From NCBI GenBank assembly GCA_022478985.1, contig JAKSZP010015920.1, positions 98,571 to 162,570 on the forward strand: a DNA stretch of 64,000 nt. The letters run 5' to 3'. Source of the DNA: Massospora cicadina (Eukaryota; Entomophthoromycota; Entomophthoromycetes; Entomophthorales; Entomophthoraceae). The translations under genes were made by a program, and so were the position numbers. Shown here one piece after another: positions 20,701-32,645 of the stretch (the stretch's first letter is position 1; each line of letters starts with the position of its first letter). The notes below the pieces were generated by a model. That model was given only the letters and a program-made list of their open reading frames with translations, did no database searches and was not told the origin of the DNA.

Positions 20701-22087
20701 TTGATAGTCAGAGTTGTGGTAGCCTTGTGATTAAGGGTTCTCAGTGATGCTCCACCATGGGAACCTCTCCTAAGTTATCTTCAGTTTTATATCCACTATA
20801 TATCCTTTTCAAGTAGTCAAGGTTGTGGTGTGTGAGTTCTGATCATAGACATTAGCATCAAAGTAGGTGCAAGTGTGGGCATGTTTTTGTGTGTGTTCAA
20901 TAAGTGGTCATCCTCTTTTAGCCTTCATGGGCGCCTCTGTTGAAGGTAGAAATCATGTTAACAACAAGAGAGCTATCACCATAACAGAAAAGTACCAGTG
21001 AGGTCACTCCAAAGGCCTAAGCGTGCTTGTTGCTTGAGGTAGTATATTGGACGGTTAACTTAAATAAATTTGATGATAAGGGAAAACAGTTTTATCTAAT
21101 AATTAGAACAAAAAAACCCAGCACCTTACTACTGGTAGGGTACTGGGGTTTCATAGAAATTTAGGGGATGATGGCTTAAGAGATTTTATAAGAGTTTAAG
21201 TAGAAGAGCACTTCTATAGTGTCAGTATTTATACTGTTCTATCCTTTAGTGCTTCAATGATCACATTAAAGATTGGAATAGGCAGTGACAATAGCTTCAC
21301 TTGACACCTTATTTTAAGGCCTTATAATTTTTGAGGTAGAAAGTTTTTTTCTCTATTTACATCCACGATTGCCTTAGATGTGAAAAGTCTCACAAACAAT
21401 AACGCCTTTGAGCGGTTGACCCATCTGTTTGGTAATGACTTGTTGTGCCGTTTATGGCCAACTCAAACATGCTAAGAAACTGAGTTCAATTGTAGGTCTT
21501 TGATTAAGCAGTGCTCCTCTTTTAGGTCTTTTAAATCTTATCTAAATAAATTTCTTTGAATTCAGTAATAGGCTTAAAATTTTTGCTTTGTGGTTTAGAA
21601 GGGATCAATATAGAGGAAACATCAACCACTCAGAACTCATAAAGGGTGTGGCAAAAAGTTGGCGATCTTAGCCATGGGTAAGGCCCTTGAAAGGCGTTAT
21701 TCCTTGCTTGGAAGTGGTGTAGGGTTCTATCAAGCTTAACGGCTGCTTCTGGACTCATTGTAGTTTTGACCATTGGATTGGCAATACGTTTAAGCTTCTT
21801 TGTTACAACATTTTGAACGTGTGGCGTGTTTTATCTGGTACTTCCTCAATGCTAAAATAGATTTAAGCTTATATGATTTAAAATAATTATTTTAATTTAA
21901 ACGTGGTTATAAAATATAAAACTTAATTTATCATTAAAGATAAGTTTATAAGATGCTTATGGGAGCTCTTCCAAACCTTTAACTGATTTAGACTCTGGCG
22001 CCATATTTCATTTTTGTTCCCTGGTAATTGGGAAAATAAGCTTATCTTTAAATTCATTGATCATATTCTTTTCAAGTAGTTAGTATA
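17800..22087. other. Long region without a recognisable gene
   Basis: Any gag and protease of K would lie here on the minus strand, but I cannot identify them. The minus open stretches 18370-18819 (149 codons) and 19272-19529 (85 codons) show no motif. There is a short AT repeat (AAATA-like) at 18375-18405 and a micro-retroposon at 18453. Confidence 0.5.
18453..18494 (+). mobile_element. Micro-retroposon copy 2 (42 bp) with 16-bp target duplication
   Basis: The longest copy. It ends TTGGGTTGGGACCATCTATT then ACTAA plus an A run shared with the target. It is flanked by AAAAGATCAGGGTTGA at 18437-18452 and 18495-18510, a perfect repeat. Confidence 0.8.
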
Positions 22088-22092
22088 TATAG

Positions 22093-22721
22093 TGTTGGAC
22101 AATTACAAGTCTGATGTATTGAAAAGAGTGGGTCAGAGTTGAATGATATAAAAATCAACCAAAAGACCCTGGTTGATTCTCAATGGAACCCCTCGAATTG
22201 GGGTACCACTTCTAATAATAATTAGGCACACAAAATGAGTTTGGCATCAGATTACACCGAATCATCAGCCAAATTTAGGATGTTCATTGGAAGCTCCTCT
22301 CCAGGCCACTTCCATTTTAATACAGCCTACACCGTGGAGACCATTCCCCTTTATAGGGTTGGAGGGGGTCCAAAAAAGTGCAAAATTTTCCAGCCCACTG
22401 ATTGGTTAAAATACATTTAGTCCTTACCACACGGACTTATCTTACCTGCCCTCCATTGGCCATCTCGTCAAAGTGAAGTGAGGCTTTCAAATGATTCTAT
22501 AGGTTCACCACCCATATTACCTAATTCAGAATTAACTAAGAAATCCACACTTTGAGCCTTGACACCTTAAGTATTAAGTATCAACTTATTAAAGGGGTTC
22601 ATTTCTTAACTTCAGAGGCAATGAATAAAACTATAAAAAATACAACTTACTAGTTTTTAAGTTTTTTTTTATTTCTATTAGTATCCGTGGTTTCACCCCT
22701 ATTTGTTGGAGTTTAGCCCAA
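22093..22721 (+). repeat. Solo LTR related to the A/C LTR family (629 bp)
   Basis: It starts TGTTGGACAATT as in A. It shares CCAAAAGACCCTGGTTGATT and other U3 blocks with the C LTRs (CCAAAAGACCCTGGTCAATT at about 54317). TATAG at 22088-22092 and 22722-22726 would be a 5-bp target duplication. The end is CCCAA in place of the usual CCCACA, so the right border is slightly uncertain. No coding remnant adjoins it. Confidence 0.7.
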
Positions 22722-22726
22722 TATAG

Positions 22727-25331
22727 CACCAGCAAGCTTAATACAATCATAAAATAAAACATATATATTATAAACTTACTGCTTTATTGTCAGTACTGGG
22801 GAGCAACCCCTATATCTGAACAGGGAGGAATTTCACCACAGATCCAAGAAGGGGTTTAAAAAGGCTGCTGCTCCCTCATCAGCAAGGGCAATTTAACCCA
22901 TGTGGTGAATGAGTGGTGGAGTTACACCCTACCCTCTGAAGGTTTCTCCTCTCCTGATCCTTCATACCACCAAGAAGTTAGTGGACAGGATTAAGGGGCT
23001 GCTCAGGAAGGTGGTGGAGGCCAGAGGTCATAATTAACATGTAGGTAATGCCCTCCAGCGCCAGATATAACAAGATTCAGTTTTTGTTCTCTATTATAGG
23101 GAGTTTAAAAATAAGCATTAACAAAAAATCAAAGCAAATTTAAGTTTGATAATCACTTACCAGCCTTTTTGATTTAGGCAACGGATGGAAATCCCATCCC
23201 TAACAGGTTTGGGCGCCTTGATTCAAATGATTCACATTGGGAAGGCCCCACTATCCATGTCCATGGGCGCACCCTGCCAGTCCTACAAAATGTCTTGAAT
23301 ACCTATCAGGTTGTGACAAGGGCACAAAAACTTTTAGTAAAAAATTTGTAATGGCAATCCAAATGGAAGGTAGGGTGATCCATTTGTTCATCTCAGATCT
23401 GATTTACATGCTGGTAGGATGTTAAGATTTTGTTATGCCCATATTACCCAGATGATCATTTTTCATAAATCTGTTTGTCCACTAGGGGATTAGATCCTCT
23501 AGTGGATGTTCGAGTTATCATTTTTTATGATAACTATTGTTTGGGGAACTAACCCTAAAAATATCTACTGATCCGCCAGGTGTTGAACTACCAGATTGGT
23601 AATTTTTTGCTGAGAATGATCCCCAACAATGAATTATTTTATGGTTCAATTACCGATTATATATATTAGTAATTTAATCATTAATAATTTAAGTTTGTTG
23701 CCAATTGACTCAGGAATCTAGGTTTAGTTACTGAAGAATTGACTGCTTCTGAGGGTAACATGTAGCTTAACCTTTTTAGGGTTTGCATTCTGCAGTTGAT
23801 GGGCAAAGGCCTCAATACCTAAGCAGACTGCTAGCCCAAAAAGGGTACTCTGCTGTGTTTAATTGAAGATTGTGGGACAAATTCCAGAAACATACCATGA
23901 AGAGGTCGTGACTCTAGTTGGTGGTGCAATATAACTAGGCAAATGAGGAAGTTCCTAATGGCTAAACCTCAGAAGGATAATCTACCAGGAACGGCTGCTG
24001 ATTCTCAGTGAGGCGCCAAAAGAAGAGTTGTTTTCTGGAACTCCTATATGTCCTTGATTTTTTGAGTAAATAAAGCAGATTTTAATTTGATAAAATTAAA
24101 TTGTTTAACATTAGTTGTATAGTTTAATCTTTGGGATAAGAGTTAAAAATTTATATCCTCAGGTTAAGCTGTTTGTTATCAGATCTTTGCCGGCTCAGCA
24201 TGAAGAGAAAAAGGAAAGAGTTTCCTATTAGTTTAGATATTCAAGAGGAATCTACACCTGTTTAGCGTTGGGCCCTATACTCAACGTGCCTTTAAAAGCA
24301 CTCAACTTAATTAATAGTATCCATAATTTTATCGCCCTAATTCATTTAATTAATTGAATTAATGCAACTTTTATAGGAATATGTGCATTAGATAAGGGAG
24401 CTAAAGCGAACTACAATCTCCAAAGAGTAAAGCTTTCAGATATTAACATAAACAAACATACCCCTCCTAAAGAAGAGCTATTGGCCACAAAAATAAAACC
24501 CCTGAGTCAACAAACATCATAGAGTGATAAAATAGAATCACATCTGTTTACTTTATAATCATTTGTAGCATCTTACATAATCAATTGCTGAGTTTTTAAG
24601 ATTTTCACATGTTGCTTATTTTATACATTTTCTTTTACACTTATTTCTTAATTTGACTCACTTAGTTACTAGATATAAGCGATTTCAAAGAATTGAGAGT
24701 GTTATTAAGAGTGTTCTCAACGCTAGGACATTCAGTAATGAAGTATCAATAGGCAAAAATATGTTATTACCCCTCAGATTGAAAATATCACTATCTTGAC
24801 TATGCCTCTTGGCCAAATATTTCTGATAATCTGACGTACATTTGTTTTAAAAATTATCTTTTCCATCCAGATTTTGATCTTTTTTCAAAGAATGAGTCAA
24901 CGTATGAACATCATTAGAGACTATATGATGAACATTTTATGTCAGTTTTGATAGTCTCTGTATTAAATAACGAGGCTACATTGTTTGCATCTATATTTTC
25001 CTGGTGAATTTGTTGCTTCCAACAAAATAAAACATCCCTTTTCTATTGTGCATTCTCTTTTTCTCCTTCTGAAAATTAGCTAGAGGACTACATTAATATT
25101 CTATTAGTAAAATTTTGAAGCATAATGTTATTTTTGGTATTACAATTTTATCTAGTAATTTAAACCTTTGAATGCATCTAAATATGCTTTCAGAACGCTA
25201 TTTTATAGATTATTGCGGAAATTATTTAAGTTGTTGCCAATTGGTTTCCTAAAAGCCTATAATTACAGACTTAGCACTGGTATAAGGTGGTTTAAAAAGT
25301 TTAAGAGCATCAACATAAGTAATCAGCCATT
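22727..25331. other. Region without a recognisable gene
   Basis: Mostly AT-rich. A block at 23565-23660 resembles 9155-9225. Two hairpins lie at 23478-23535. The part next to D (24400-25331) should be the continuation of element M on the minus strand, but I recognise no domain in it. Confidence 0.5.
23478..23535. other. Two adjacent hairpins
   Basis: 23478-23506 is a near-palindrome with arms TCCACTAG and CTAGTGGA extending inward with mismatches. 23513-23535 has perfect 9-bp arms AGTTATCAT and ATGATAACT around TTTTT. Confidence 0.7.
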
Positions 25332-25336
25332 AAGAA

Positions 25337-25895
25337 TGTTATAATTTTGGCAATATTGTTGGGATACGCCATAAGGGTTGCAAAGGGTCAAACCACTGAA
25401 CCACAGATAAATGATGTGAAAATTGTTGGTCTTCAAAACAACTTAAGATATAATAAAAATATGAAGCAATTAACTCTGACCACACTTATTTATTTAATTT
25501 AACTTTTATCAGGTCCTTCTGCTCTGCTCTCCGCTTTCCTAATAACAACACCCCCTTTCAATCATCACATCTCGCTTATATCCAGCAACTCTGGAAAATC
25601 CTGATCACTTGGCTTAGACTATTCATTTCCGCCATATTCTCATTAACTCTGGCAGAGTATGGTATTCTTAAATTCCTTATCACTTTAGTCCAAGGCGATC
25701 TACTCAATATTCATCAAATGTTGACATCGCCTTATTGCCTTATTTAGAGGCAATTTAATATATACCCTTCCTAACTCAATATCAGCTCATCCCAAGGCTT
25801 AAATATTAATACTTTATAAATCATGGTAAGCAGATTCTAGCTATTCTGACATGGCTATTTTGGGCATATTGTCCAGTCATATCCATATCTCAACA
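25337..25895 (-). repeat. 3' LTR of element D (559 bp)
   Basis: It matches 38470-39029 nearly base for base, for example over CCACACTTATTTATTTAATT. On the minus strand it starts TGTTGAGATATGGATATGAC. Confidence 0.9.
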
Positions 25896-25919
25896 TTACC
25901 ACCCCCTTGACTGGATAAT
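25868..25919 (-). promoter_or_regulatory. Purine tract inside an inverted repeat, element D
   Basis: ATTGTCCAGTC (25868-25878) and GACTGGATAAT (25909-25919) pair at 10 of 11 positions. The minus-strand purine tract AAGGGGGTGGTAA and the LTR start lie between them. The same arrangement is perfect in N (52446-52496). Confidence 0.7.
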
Positions 25920-26331
25920 AAGTCTCTTATTGCTTATACGCCCAGAGGAACTTTGCTTGCACTTGGTTGATAATCTGACCACTTTCAGGGTCTTTGATAG
26001 TATAGGAATAAACACCTGTTTTCTAATAATTTCAAAGGGACCAATCAAGATACAGGCCAACTTGTGCTTCTGACTGAACCTGTGCTGGTCATGGAATAGA
26101 ACCATATCCCCATCTTTGAACTGCGCTAGCCTGCTACGCTGTACCTGATTGGCATCCTGGTTCTTATATTCTTGAATAAGCCAAATGAGTACACTTTGGT
26201 AAGCAGCTTGATTAGCATAATTTTTATCTTGGTCAAGTAGCGTTGAGGATTCATTCCGCTGGTAACTTCTACAAAGGCATAGAGCAGTGCTGGAAGAAAA
26301 GGGTGTCGTCCATATAGTAATTGAAAGGGAC
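25909..26331 (-). pseudogene. pol: Integrase C-terminal part of element D, truncated by element E
   Basis: The minus strand encodes NSPFQLLYGRHPFLPALLYAF directly at the E border, then FKDGDMVLFHDQHRF and KLACILIGPFEII. These equal the C-terminal end of the integrase in E and F. Everything upstream of SPFQLLY is missing here, so the E insertion split the gene. Confidence 0.85.
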
Positions 26332-26924
26332 TGTTATAAATTTTGTGGTATTTAGAAGATACACCAAAGGGTTTTGCACAGGGTTGATCCCACTGAGCAA
26401 TAGAACATATGATATGGAGATCATCAGTCCTCAACACACACATAAAGCAGATATAATATAATAAATGGGAGCTATTGATCCAACAATAATTCTTCATTCA
26501 ACTTAATATTTTCAGCGGATGCTTGCTGCTCCACTTTCTCTTTCTTACTAACAACCTCCCCCTTTTAATCTGCTCATATTGCTGATATCTCGGTGACCTC
26601 AGTCAATACTGACCCTTTTGCTTAGACAACTTGTTATGACATATTCTCATTAGTTCAGCAGAGTTCACTATTTATTAAATTCGCAATCACCCTACTTTGA
26701 AACATTCCACTCAGTATTCATTGTACATTGACATCTCCTTATTTATCAAAATTGACATCACCCATAACCTAATTCAGAGGCGATCCAATATATCCTTTCC
26801 AACCCAATGTCGCCTCATCCTAAAGCGCTAAAACAACTGTAACTCATAATCATGATCAGCAGATTCTACCCATTCCGCCATAAAAACTTAGGGCTTATCA
26901 TCCAGTCATATCAGAAATGTGACA
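26332..26924 (-). repeat. 3' LTR of element E (593 bp)
   Basis: Same LTR family as D and F but clearly diverged from both. Minus-strand start TGTCACATTTCTGATATGAC, end at TGTTATAAATTTTG (plus) on the left. Confidence 0.8.
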
Positions 26925-26934
26925 TTACCCCCTT

Positions 26935-28170
26935 GACTGGACAATAAATATCCTACTGTTTGTACACTCAAAGGAACTTTGCATGCACTAAGTTCTTGGT
27001 CCAACCGCTTGCAGGGTCCATGATAGTATAGAAATTCACACCAGATTCCTCAATTATCTTGAATGGACCAATCCAGATGTTGGCCAACTTGTGTTTCCGC
27101 CTGAACCCATGTTGATCATGGAATAGGACCATGTCACCATCTTTGAACTGAGCTATCCCACTATGCATACCTGATCAGCAGCCTGATTCTTTATCTTCTT
27201 GGCTAAGCTAAACTAGTACACTTTGGTTTGCAGCATAATCAGCATATTCGTTAGGTTGTTCAAGTAGCGTCGAGAATACATTTCGCCAATGTCTTCCATT
27301 CAGGCATAGATCAGTGTAGGTAGAGCCAGGCACCACCTATATATTAACTGGAAAGGACTCTTCCCCAATTCCAAGTGATAATTGATGTCGTAAGCAAAGA
27401 CAGAGGTGGAAAGGAGAGTACTCCAATCAGAGGGTCTATCCGTTACCAGCTTCCAGAGGATATTCACCAGCGTCCCATTGACCCGTTTGACCATACTATT
27501 GGATTTTGGTTGATAAAGGGTCATAGAACCCCGCGGATGACCATAAGTTCGTTGAGCATGGGTAAAATGTGCAAGGTGAATTTGTTCCCATTATCAGTAA
27601 GGATAAACTGAGGACAACTGTGTTGCTGTATTATACAATCCATCACAAACTTAGCCACAGTGACTGCCTCAGATCGCATATTGCCCATGCCTCAAACCAC
27701 CTAGTCAAGTGGTCATATCGCCAACTATATTATACTTGGACCAGTTTGCTCCAGTCGGCAGAGGACCCACCACATCAATAGAAACTGTATGCCAAGCAAT
27801 GAGAGGTTTCACTAACTGGTATGAATTCTTTTTGCAGAATGGCTTCTCCACTTTGCACTGGTGGCAGCATGAGATCTTTTCAAGCACATCAAATTGAATG
27901 CTTTCCAATAGTACTGCAGTCACAACATTTCCAGGGCCTTGCGTACTCCAATATATCTGACTGATCAATGTGCACTCATAATAATATTTGGTCATGTGGA
28001 AGGTCTTAGGATATTCACGGTAGTGTCCCCTCTCCACTTGTACAACTCACCGTTCTTCTGGAATGTATTGGCCCTTATTCCATATAATACCTTGATGACT
28101 TGGAGCGGTTTGTCATCATATTTCCCGCAAAGCATTTTGTCAAAAATTACATCGCTTAGATCCACCATAA
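26935..28170 (-). pseudogene. pol: Integrase of element E
   Basis: Pieces in minus order: HHCC region around 27820-28037 (CCHQCKVEKPF), first catalytic segment SIDVVGPLPTGANWSKY (about 27730-27800), FILTDNG (about 27595), then [13 protein letters not shown] at about 27450-27490, and the tail KDGDMVLFHDQHGF, KLANIWIGPFKII (26968-27168). The catalytic Glu of the last motif is Lys here (MVKR against MVER in F and N), in addition to frameshifts. Confidence 0.85.
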
Positions 28171-28189
28171 CGGCAATGGTTGGCAATAT

Positions 28190-28740
28190 TGATAAGCATT
28201 CAGCGTTTTGGTGTTTTGCTCTGAGTTAATGAAGGATTTCAATTCTTATAAGCCTGTAACTTAAGAGCCCATCGGGCTAGACGCCCCTTAGACTTTCTGA
28301 GATTCTGCAACTAGCATAACGACGCATGATCTGTTATGACTTAAACTTTACCAATGCAGGTATAGCCTGAATTTCTTATAGGCGTAGAACACCACTAAGC
28401 ATTCCCACTTGGTCACGGTGTAATTGTGTTAATGAAAGTTCAAACTATGACTTCAGTGTGCAACTGGGTGCTCTTCTCCTTTGGCATCTTGTTGTGATAG
28501 AACTGCCCCAATGGCGGTAAGGGACGCATCCTTCTTATCAATAAACTCTTTATCAAAATTTGGGTAACATAGCACCAGCGAATTGATTAAAGCCATCCAA
28601 AGCGTATCAAAGGAGTGTTGACGGAGTTCTATCCATTCGTACATGGCATCCTTTTTTGACAACTCAAATAGCAGGCACTCAATACAGCTAAAGTTAGGGA
28701 TAAACCACCAGTAGTAACCCTCCATCCCCCAAAACATCTA
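28190..28740 (-). pseudogene. pol: RNase H of element E
   Basis: 28453-28737 encodes SKKDAMYEWIELRQHSFDTL, then LCYPNFDKEFIDKKDASLTA and IGAVLSQQDAKGEEHPVAH. The aligned start of RNase H in other copies has DASxxAIGAVLSQ. The C-terminal half to 28190 is frameshifted. Confidence 0.8.
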
Positions 28741-28753
28741 TATGTCACGATTA

Positions 28754-29420
28754 CTATTCAGCCGAGTCATTTTGGATAGTTTCCAACTTGGATGGCTGAG
28801 GTTTAAGCCCATTTGCGTCTACTACAAACCCAAGGTATTCCAGTTTGTCCTTAAAAAAGTGGCATTTGCAAGGCTTGATCTTGATGTTGGACTCAGCAAA
28901 CCGGTGTAAGACCTCCTCCAGATGAGTAAGATGCATAGAGAAGGTTCACGAGAAGATGCTGATATCATCAAGGTATACAAGAATGCATGATAGCTTCAGG
29001 TCGCTGAGAATGGTATCCATGGACCGTTGGAACGTAGCTGAGGTGTATCACAGCCCTTGGTGCATACAGGTCAGTTAAAAAACCCTTTGTACGTGATAAT
29101 GGCGCATTTTTCCTGTTCCGCTGTGGACAACTTGATCTGCCAGTAACCCAATATCAAATACACTGCAGAGAAGTAACGAGCTCCCTCTAACTGATCCAAA
29201 GCATTTTCAATCCACGGCACAGGATACAAATCCTTCTTGGTGATGCTATTGAGCTTCCTATAGTCTATTACTAACCGGTTGGTGCCATCCTTCTGCTTTA
29301 CAATAAGTATGGGAAAAACCCACGGATTCTTTGAAGGTTCAAGCATCCCTTTCTCCATTAGCTTTTTGATCTCCTCAGTTACTAATTCCTCAGCTGTCCT
29401 AGACTGATGATCAGCTGAGA
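28754..29420 (-). pseudogene. pol: Reverse transcriptase of element E
   Basis: 29071-29358 encodes MEKGMLEPSKNPWVFPILIV, then DYRKLNSITKKDLYPVP and QEKCAIITYKGFF. The catalytic box VYLDDISIF lies at about 28955-28980, with YLDD codons at 28964-28975, and is intact. 28754-28936 gives the thumb (MHLTHLEEVLHRFAESNIKI, then CKCHFFKDKLEYLGFVVD). Frameshifts between pieces make it a pseudogene although all key motifs remain. Confidence 0.9.
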
Positions 29421-29659
29421 CCTGATTGGGGATGATAACCAGTGTCTAATCAATGGATCACCCCCAAGTGCACCCATAGTCACGATTGTTGGCAGCAAAA
29501 TCTCTTTATATTTTTCAAATAAAAATATCGCCTGATCCTTCTGTTCTTACAATAACCTAACTAAGTTCTTGCGCGGTACCCCCATCATTACGCTGGGATG
29601 CAAATTGACCAGTAACAAATTCATCCAGCGATTAAATCTCATGAACCTGAAGGACCTCT

Positions 29660-30055
29660 TTAACAGGGATCAAGTGTAAATACGCCACTATTTGGTGTTG
29701 GCGGATTTGCAATGTTCAATTGTAGATTTTCTAGTAGAACCTTGATCTCCCCATGTCTCAGTAGTATAATGCCTTGAGCCACATGGGGCTCAATCTGAGA
29801 ATGCTGTTAAGGGCCTTAAACCTCACCATAGAGTCCGTCTGGCTGTTCTACCTCCAATTCAGTGTTTACTATTACTTGGTGACCAGAGGGAATGGATATA
29901 GGCTTGGCAGCTCTTAGATGCAGCCTTGATATTAATATCTGTTGAGGAAGGACCCAGGTCTTGTTCTTTAGTTGATGGTAGCGCACTGGGATCACTCCAT
30001 CACTATAAGCTAGGTTGATATGTATCATATGCTCTGGATCCTTTGGCACTCAACT
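29660..30055 (-). pseudogene. dUTPase-like domain of element E
   Basis: The minus strand encodes ISIPSGHQVIVNTELEVEQP and DGLYGEV (29816-29920), followed after a stop by a segment ending IILLRHGEIKVLLENLQ. This is the IxPSGxQxIVxTGLxIxxPxGLYGxV pattern of dUTPase followed by the later beta strands. The motif 3 Asp and Tyr are absent, as in N and F. Confidence 0.55.
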
Positions 30056-30643
30056 AGAGGTAAAATAAATGGGGATCCGCTTTCCTCAGGTTTTTGAACG
30101 TCTCTTCTGTCATTTTAATGACAGCACCAAAGTGTCGCATAAAGTGTTTCCAATTAACAGATTGTAATGGATATTTAGTAACTCTATTGACAGAGCTACA
30201 AATAACAATTGACCCAAACCACAAGGGTAGCTACTGTACGCTCACACTGAGATTGTATTTTAGCTCCAGCAGTCCCATAAATCATTCGATGATCTACATC
30301 AAGTTTCATTGTCAACTTTGCCACCAACTTAGTGGAAACTATGTTGACCAAGGCGCTCATATCTATCATAGCATGGAATTGGGCTTTGGCTACAGTAATG
30401 TCACAGTATGTGCATTCAGAATAAGAAGAATTTTGACTGCTTAATACATGAACATTTAGAGGATCTTTTTTCCCAAGAAAACTCACAATCCATTCACCAA
30501 ATTTGGGGTATTCCTTGACAATAGCATCAACCAAAAGGGCGACGTTTACTAATTTCAGGGAAGGTGCATTTGAGGATGGGTCCATTTTGTCAGGAGAAAC
30601 TTGGCCAAACATTTGACAAGCATATGGATTTGGTTGCTCCTGA
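30056..30643 (-). pseudogene. Protease and gag-protease linker of element E
   Basis: 30196-30643 on the minus strand encodes CTYCDITVAKAQFHAMIDMS then ALVNIVSTKLVAKL. IDMSA stands where N has IDTGA, so the catalytic triplet is damaged. LDVDHRMIYGTAGAK follows. The frame enters from the F LTR, which explains its misleading N-terminus. Confidence 0.75.
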
Positions 30644-30648
30644 GGTCC

Positions 30649-31212
30649 TGTTGTAATTTGGCGGAATCCTGGGGATATGACGTAAGAGGTTTGCACAGGG
30701 TTAGACCACTGAGCAATAGGACCAACAATATAATGATCGTGGCCCTTTGTAACAACAGAATAAACGTTAAAATAAAAACTATGGGGCACTTGCTCCCACT
30801 ACAATACTTTATTTTATTATAATAAACTCCTTGGATCCTCTCTATCTTTCTCTCTTTTTCCCTATTAACCAACAACCCCTCTTAATCGCCCATCCACGCT
30901 CATATACAGAGGCTTCAGATGATACCACACTCGTTGCTTGGGCTATTTGGTTCCACCGATTCTCCTTGTTTCAGCTAGTTATTCTTCAATTCCCTATCAT
31001 GTAAATTGTAGGCGATTTAATTCGCATTCAGAAAATGTCAACATTGCCCAATCGCCTTATTTTGAGGCAATCCAATAATTAATCCATTAAATCCCAATCT
31101 CGCCTCATCTCAAGGCACTCGAATAATTGTAACTAATCTCATTTTGGCAGATTCATCTCAACATGCCCTAACTGTCCCATGATTATTGTCCAGTCATATC
31201 AGAATCATGACA
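30649..31212 (-). repeat. 3' LTR of element F (564 bp)
   Basis: It matches 36175-36737 closely. Minus-strand start TGTCATGATTCTGATATGAC after the purine tract AAGGAGGGGGTAA. An inverted repeat (31185-31195 with 31226-31236, 9 of 11 paired) encloses the purine tract. Confidence 0.9.
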
Positions 31213-31225
31213 TTACCCCCTCCTT

Positions 31226-31625
31226 GACTGGATGATAAGGCTCTTATTGTCTATGTGTGGTTGGAGGAACTTCACATGTACCCGGTTAATAATTGACCCC
31301 CCACAGATTCCTTAATGGTGTATGCATCAACCCCAGTTTTCTCAATGATCTCAAATGGTCCGCTCCATATGCTGGCGAGCTTGTTCCTTCTTCCAAACCC
31401 ATGTTGGTCATGAATCAGGACCAATTCCCCTACCCCAAACTGTGTAAGACTGTAATGTCTACATTAGTCAGACGCATGATCCTGAATCTTCTTGGCAAGA
31501 CTAGTAGAATATGCCTTGGTTTGGAGCTTGATCAGCATGTTCACTAAGGTAGACAAATAGTGGTGGGGTTCAACTCCGCCGGTATCCTCAATGCAGGAGT
31601 AAAGCAATGCAGGCTGCGCTGGATG
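31226..31625 (-). pseudogene. pol: Integrase C-terminal domain of element F
   Basis: Continues from 31626 with a frameshift: ALLYSCIEDTGGVEPHHYLS, then VLIHDQHGFGRR, NKLASIWSGPFEIIEKTGVD, DAYTIKE. This is the SH3-like tail that contacts target DNA. Confidence 0.8.
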
Positions 31626-32645
31626 TCATCTATAGAGCAATTGGAATGGACTCTTACTGGTTGCTGAGTGGTAGCTGATATTGTATGTGAAGACAGCAGT
31701 GGACAAAAGGGTGCTCCAGTCTGATGGCTGCTCATTTATGAGCTTGCGTAGAATATTTACCAAGGTCCCATTGATCCTTTCCACCATACCATTAGATTCA
31801 GGGTAGTAAGGGGTAGTTAAAACCCCAAGGATTGCCATGAGCTCGTTCAACTTGGCCAATATATGGGATGTGAAATTGGTTCCATTGTCCATTAGGATAA
31901 ATTGTGGACAACCATGGCGCTGTATGATGCACTCCAGGATGAACTTGGTGGTAGTGACAACCCCCAAATCCTTGATAGCCCTCGCTTCCACCCATCTTGT
32001 CAAATGGTCAATGGCTACTAATATATTTTTAGAGCAGTTCTCGCCAGTTGGCAGCGGCCCCACCACATCTAACAAAACTGTATGCCATGCAAACTGAGGC
32101 TTAACTAGCTGGTAGGCGGTCTTCTGGTGGTATGGATTCTCCACTTGGCACTGATGGCAACAACCAACCATCTCGAGCACATTGTAGTGCATACTTTCCC
32201 AATAGTAGTAGGGTCGCAAGAACTCCAGCATCTTTTTCAACCCTCCATGACCTACCGCTTTATGGGCATCCATAATTATAGCAGGCTGGGCAGAGGGTTT
32301 TGGGAAACTCAGTATTGATTCCCCAATCTGCTTATATAATTCTCCATTGCGCAAGAAGGTATCCTGCCTAAGCCCATCTAACACTTTGATCATGGGCAGC
32401 GGCTCATCTTGATATTTGCCCACAATCATCTTTTTGTACATTATGCCTGCCACATCCGCTGTAATGGCAACGGTGGGTAATTGGGAAAGACAGTCCACAT
32501 TCTGATGCTTCGCCCTGAGTTGATGCATGATCTCAAAATCATATGCTTGGAGCTTCAAAGCCCATCGCATGAGCCGCCCTTCAGGTTCCCGCAGATTCTG
32601 TAGCCAGCGCAAGGAGGCATGATCTGTTACCACTTTGAATTTCAC
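31626..32645 (-). CDS. pol: RNase H C-terminus and integrase of element F
   Basis: The longest open frame in the window, 339 codons. Residues 1-60 are the end of RNase H (VVTDHASLRWLQNLREPEGR, with the last catalytic Asp at residue 8). The integrase zinc-binding part has H128 (MDAH), H133 (GHGG), C163 and C166 (CCHQC). The catalytic core has D193 (LLDVVGPLPT), D253 (FILMDNGTNF) and E289 (NGMVERINGTL), a D-X59-D-X35-E spacing typical of LTR integrases. The C-terminus continues in another frame at 31625. The integrase would insert the element's DNA into the genome. All catalytic residues are present. Confidence 0.95.
   Translation of the reverse strand: MKFKVVTDHASLRWLQNLREPEGRLMRWALKLQAYDFEIMHQLRAKHQNVDCLSQLPTVAITADVAGIMYKKMIVGKYQDEPLPMIKVLDGLRQDTFLRNGELYKQIGESILSFPKPSAQPAIIMDAHKAVGHGGLKKMLEFLRPYYYWESMHYNVLEMVGCCHQCQVENPYHQKTAYQLVKPQFAWHTVLLDVVGPLPTGENCSKNILVAIDHLTRWVEARAIKDLGVVTTTKFILECIIQRHGCPQFILMDNGTNFTSHILAKLNELMAILGVLTTPYYPESNGMVERINGTLVNILRKLINEQPSDWSTLLSTAVFTYNISYHSATSKSPFQLLYR

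Larger units (their letters stand above)
26332..30643 (-). mobile_element. Element E, 3' LTR and pol (left part)
   Basis: The LTR at 26332-26924 is followed on the minus strand's upstream side by integrase, RNase H, RT, dUTPase-like domain and protease, until F interrupts at 30649. GGGAC at 26327-26331 is the expected target duplication on the left, but no matching 5' LTR of E exists further right. The gag at 36743-38450 runs straight into the D LTR. The simplest reading is deletion by recombination between the homologous internal regions of E and D, leaving an E pol joined to a D gag. Confidence 0.7.

Noticed and set aside
31626..32645. Endogenous retrovirus
   Set aside because: No envelope-like frame follows integrase in any element; the purine tract and LTR come directly after the integrase tail.
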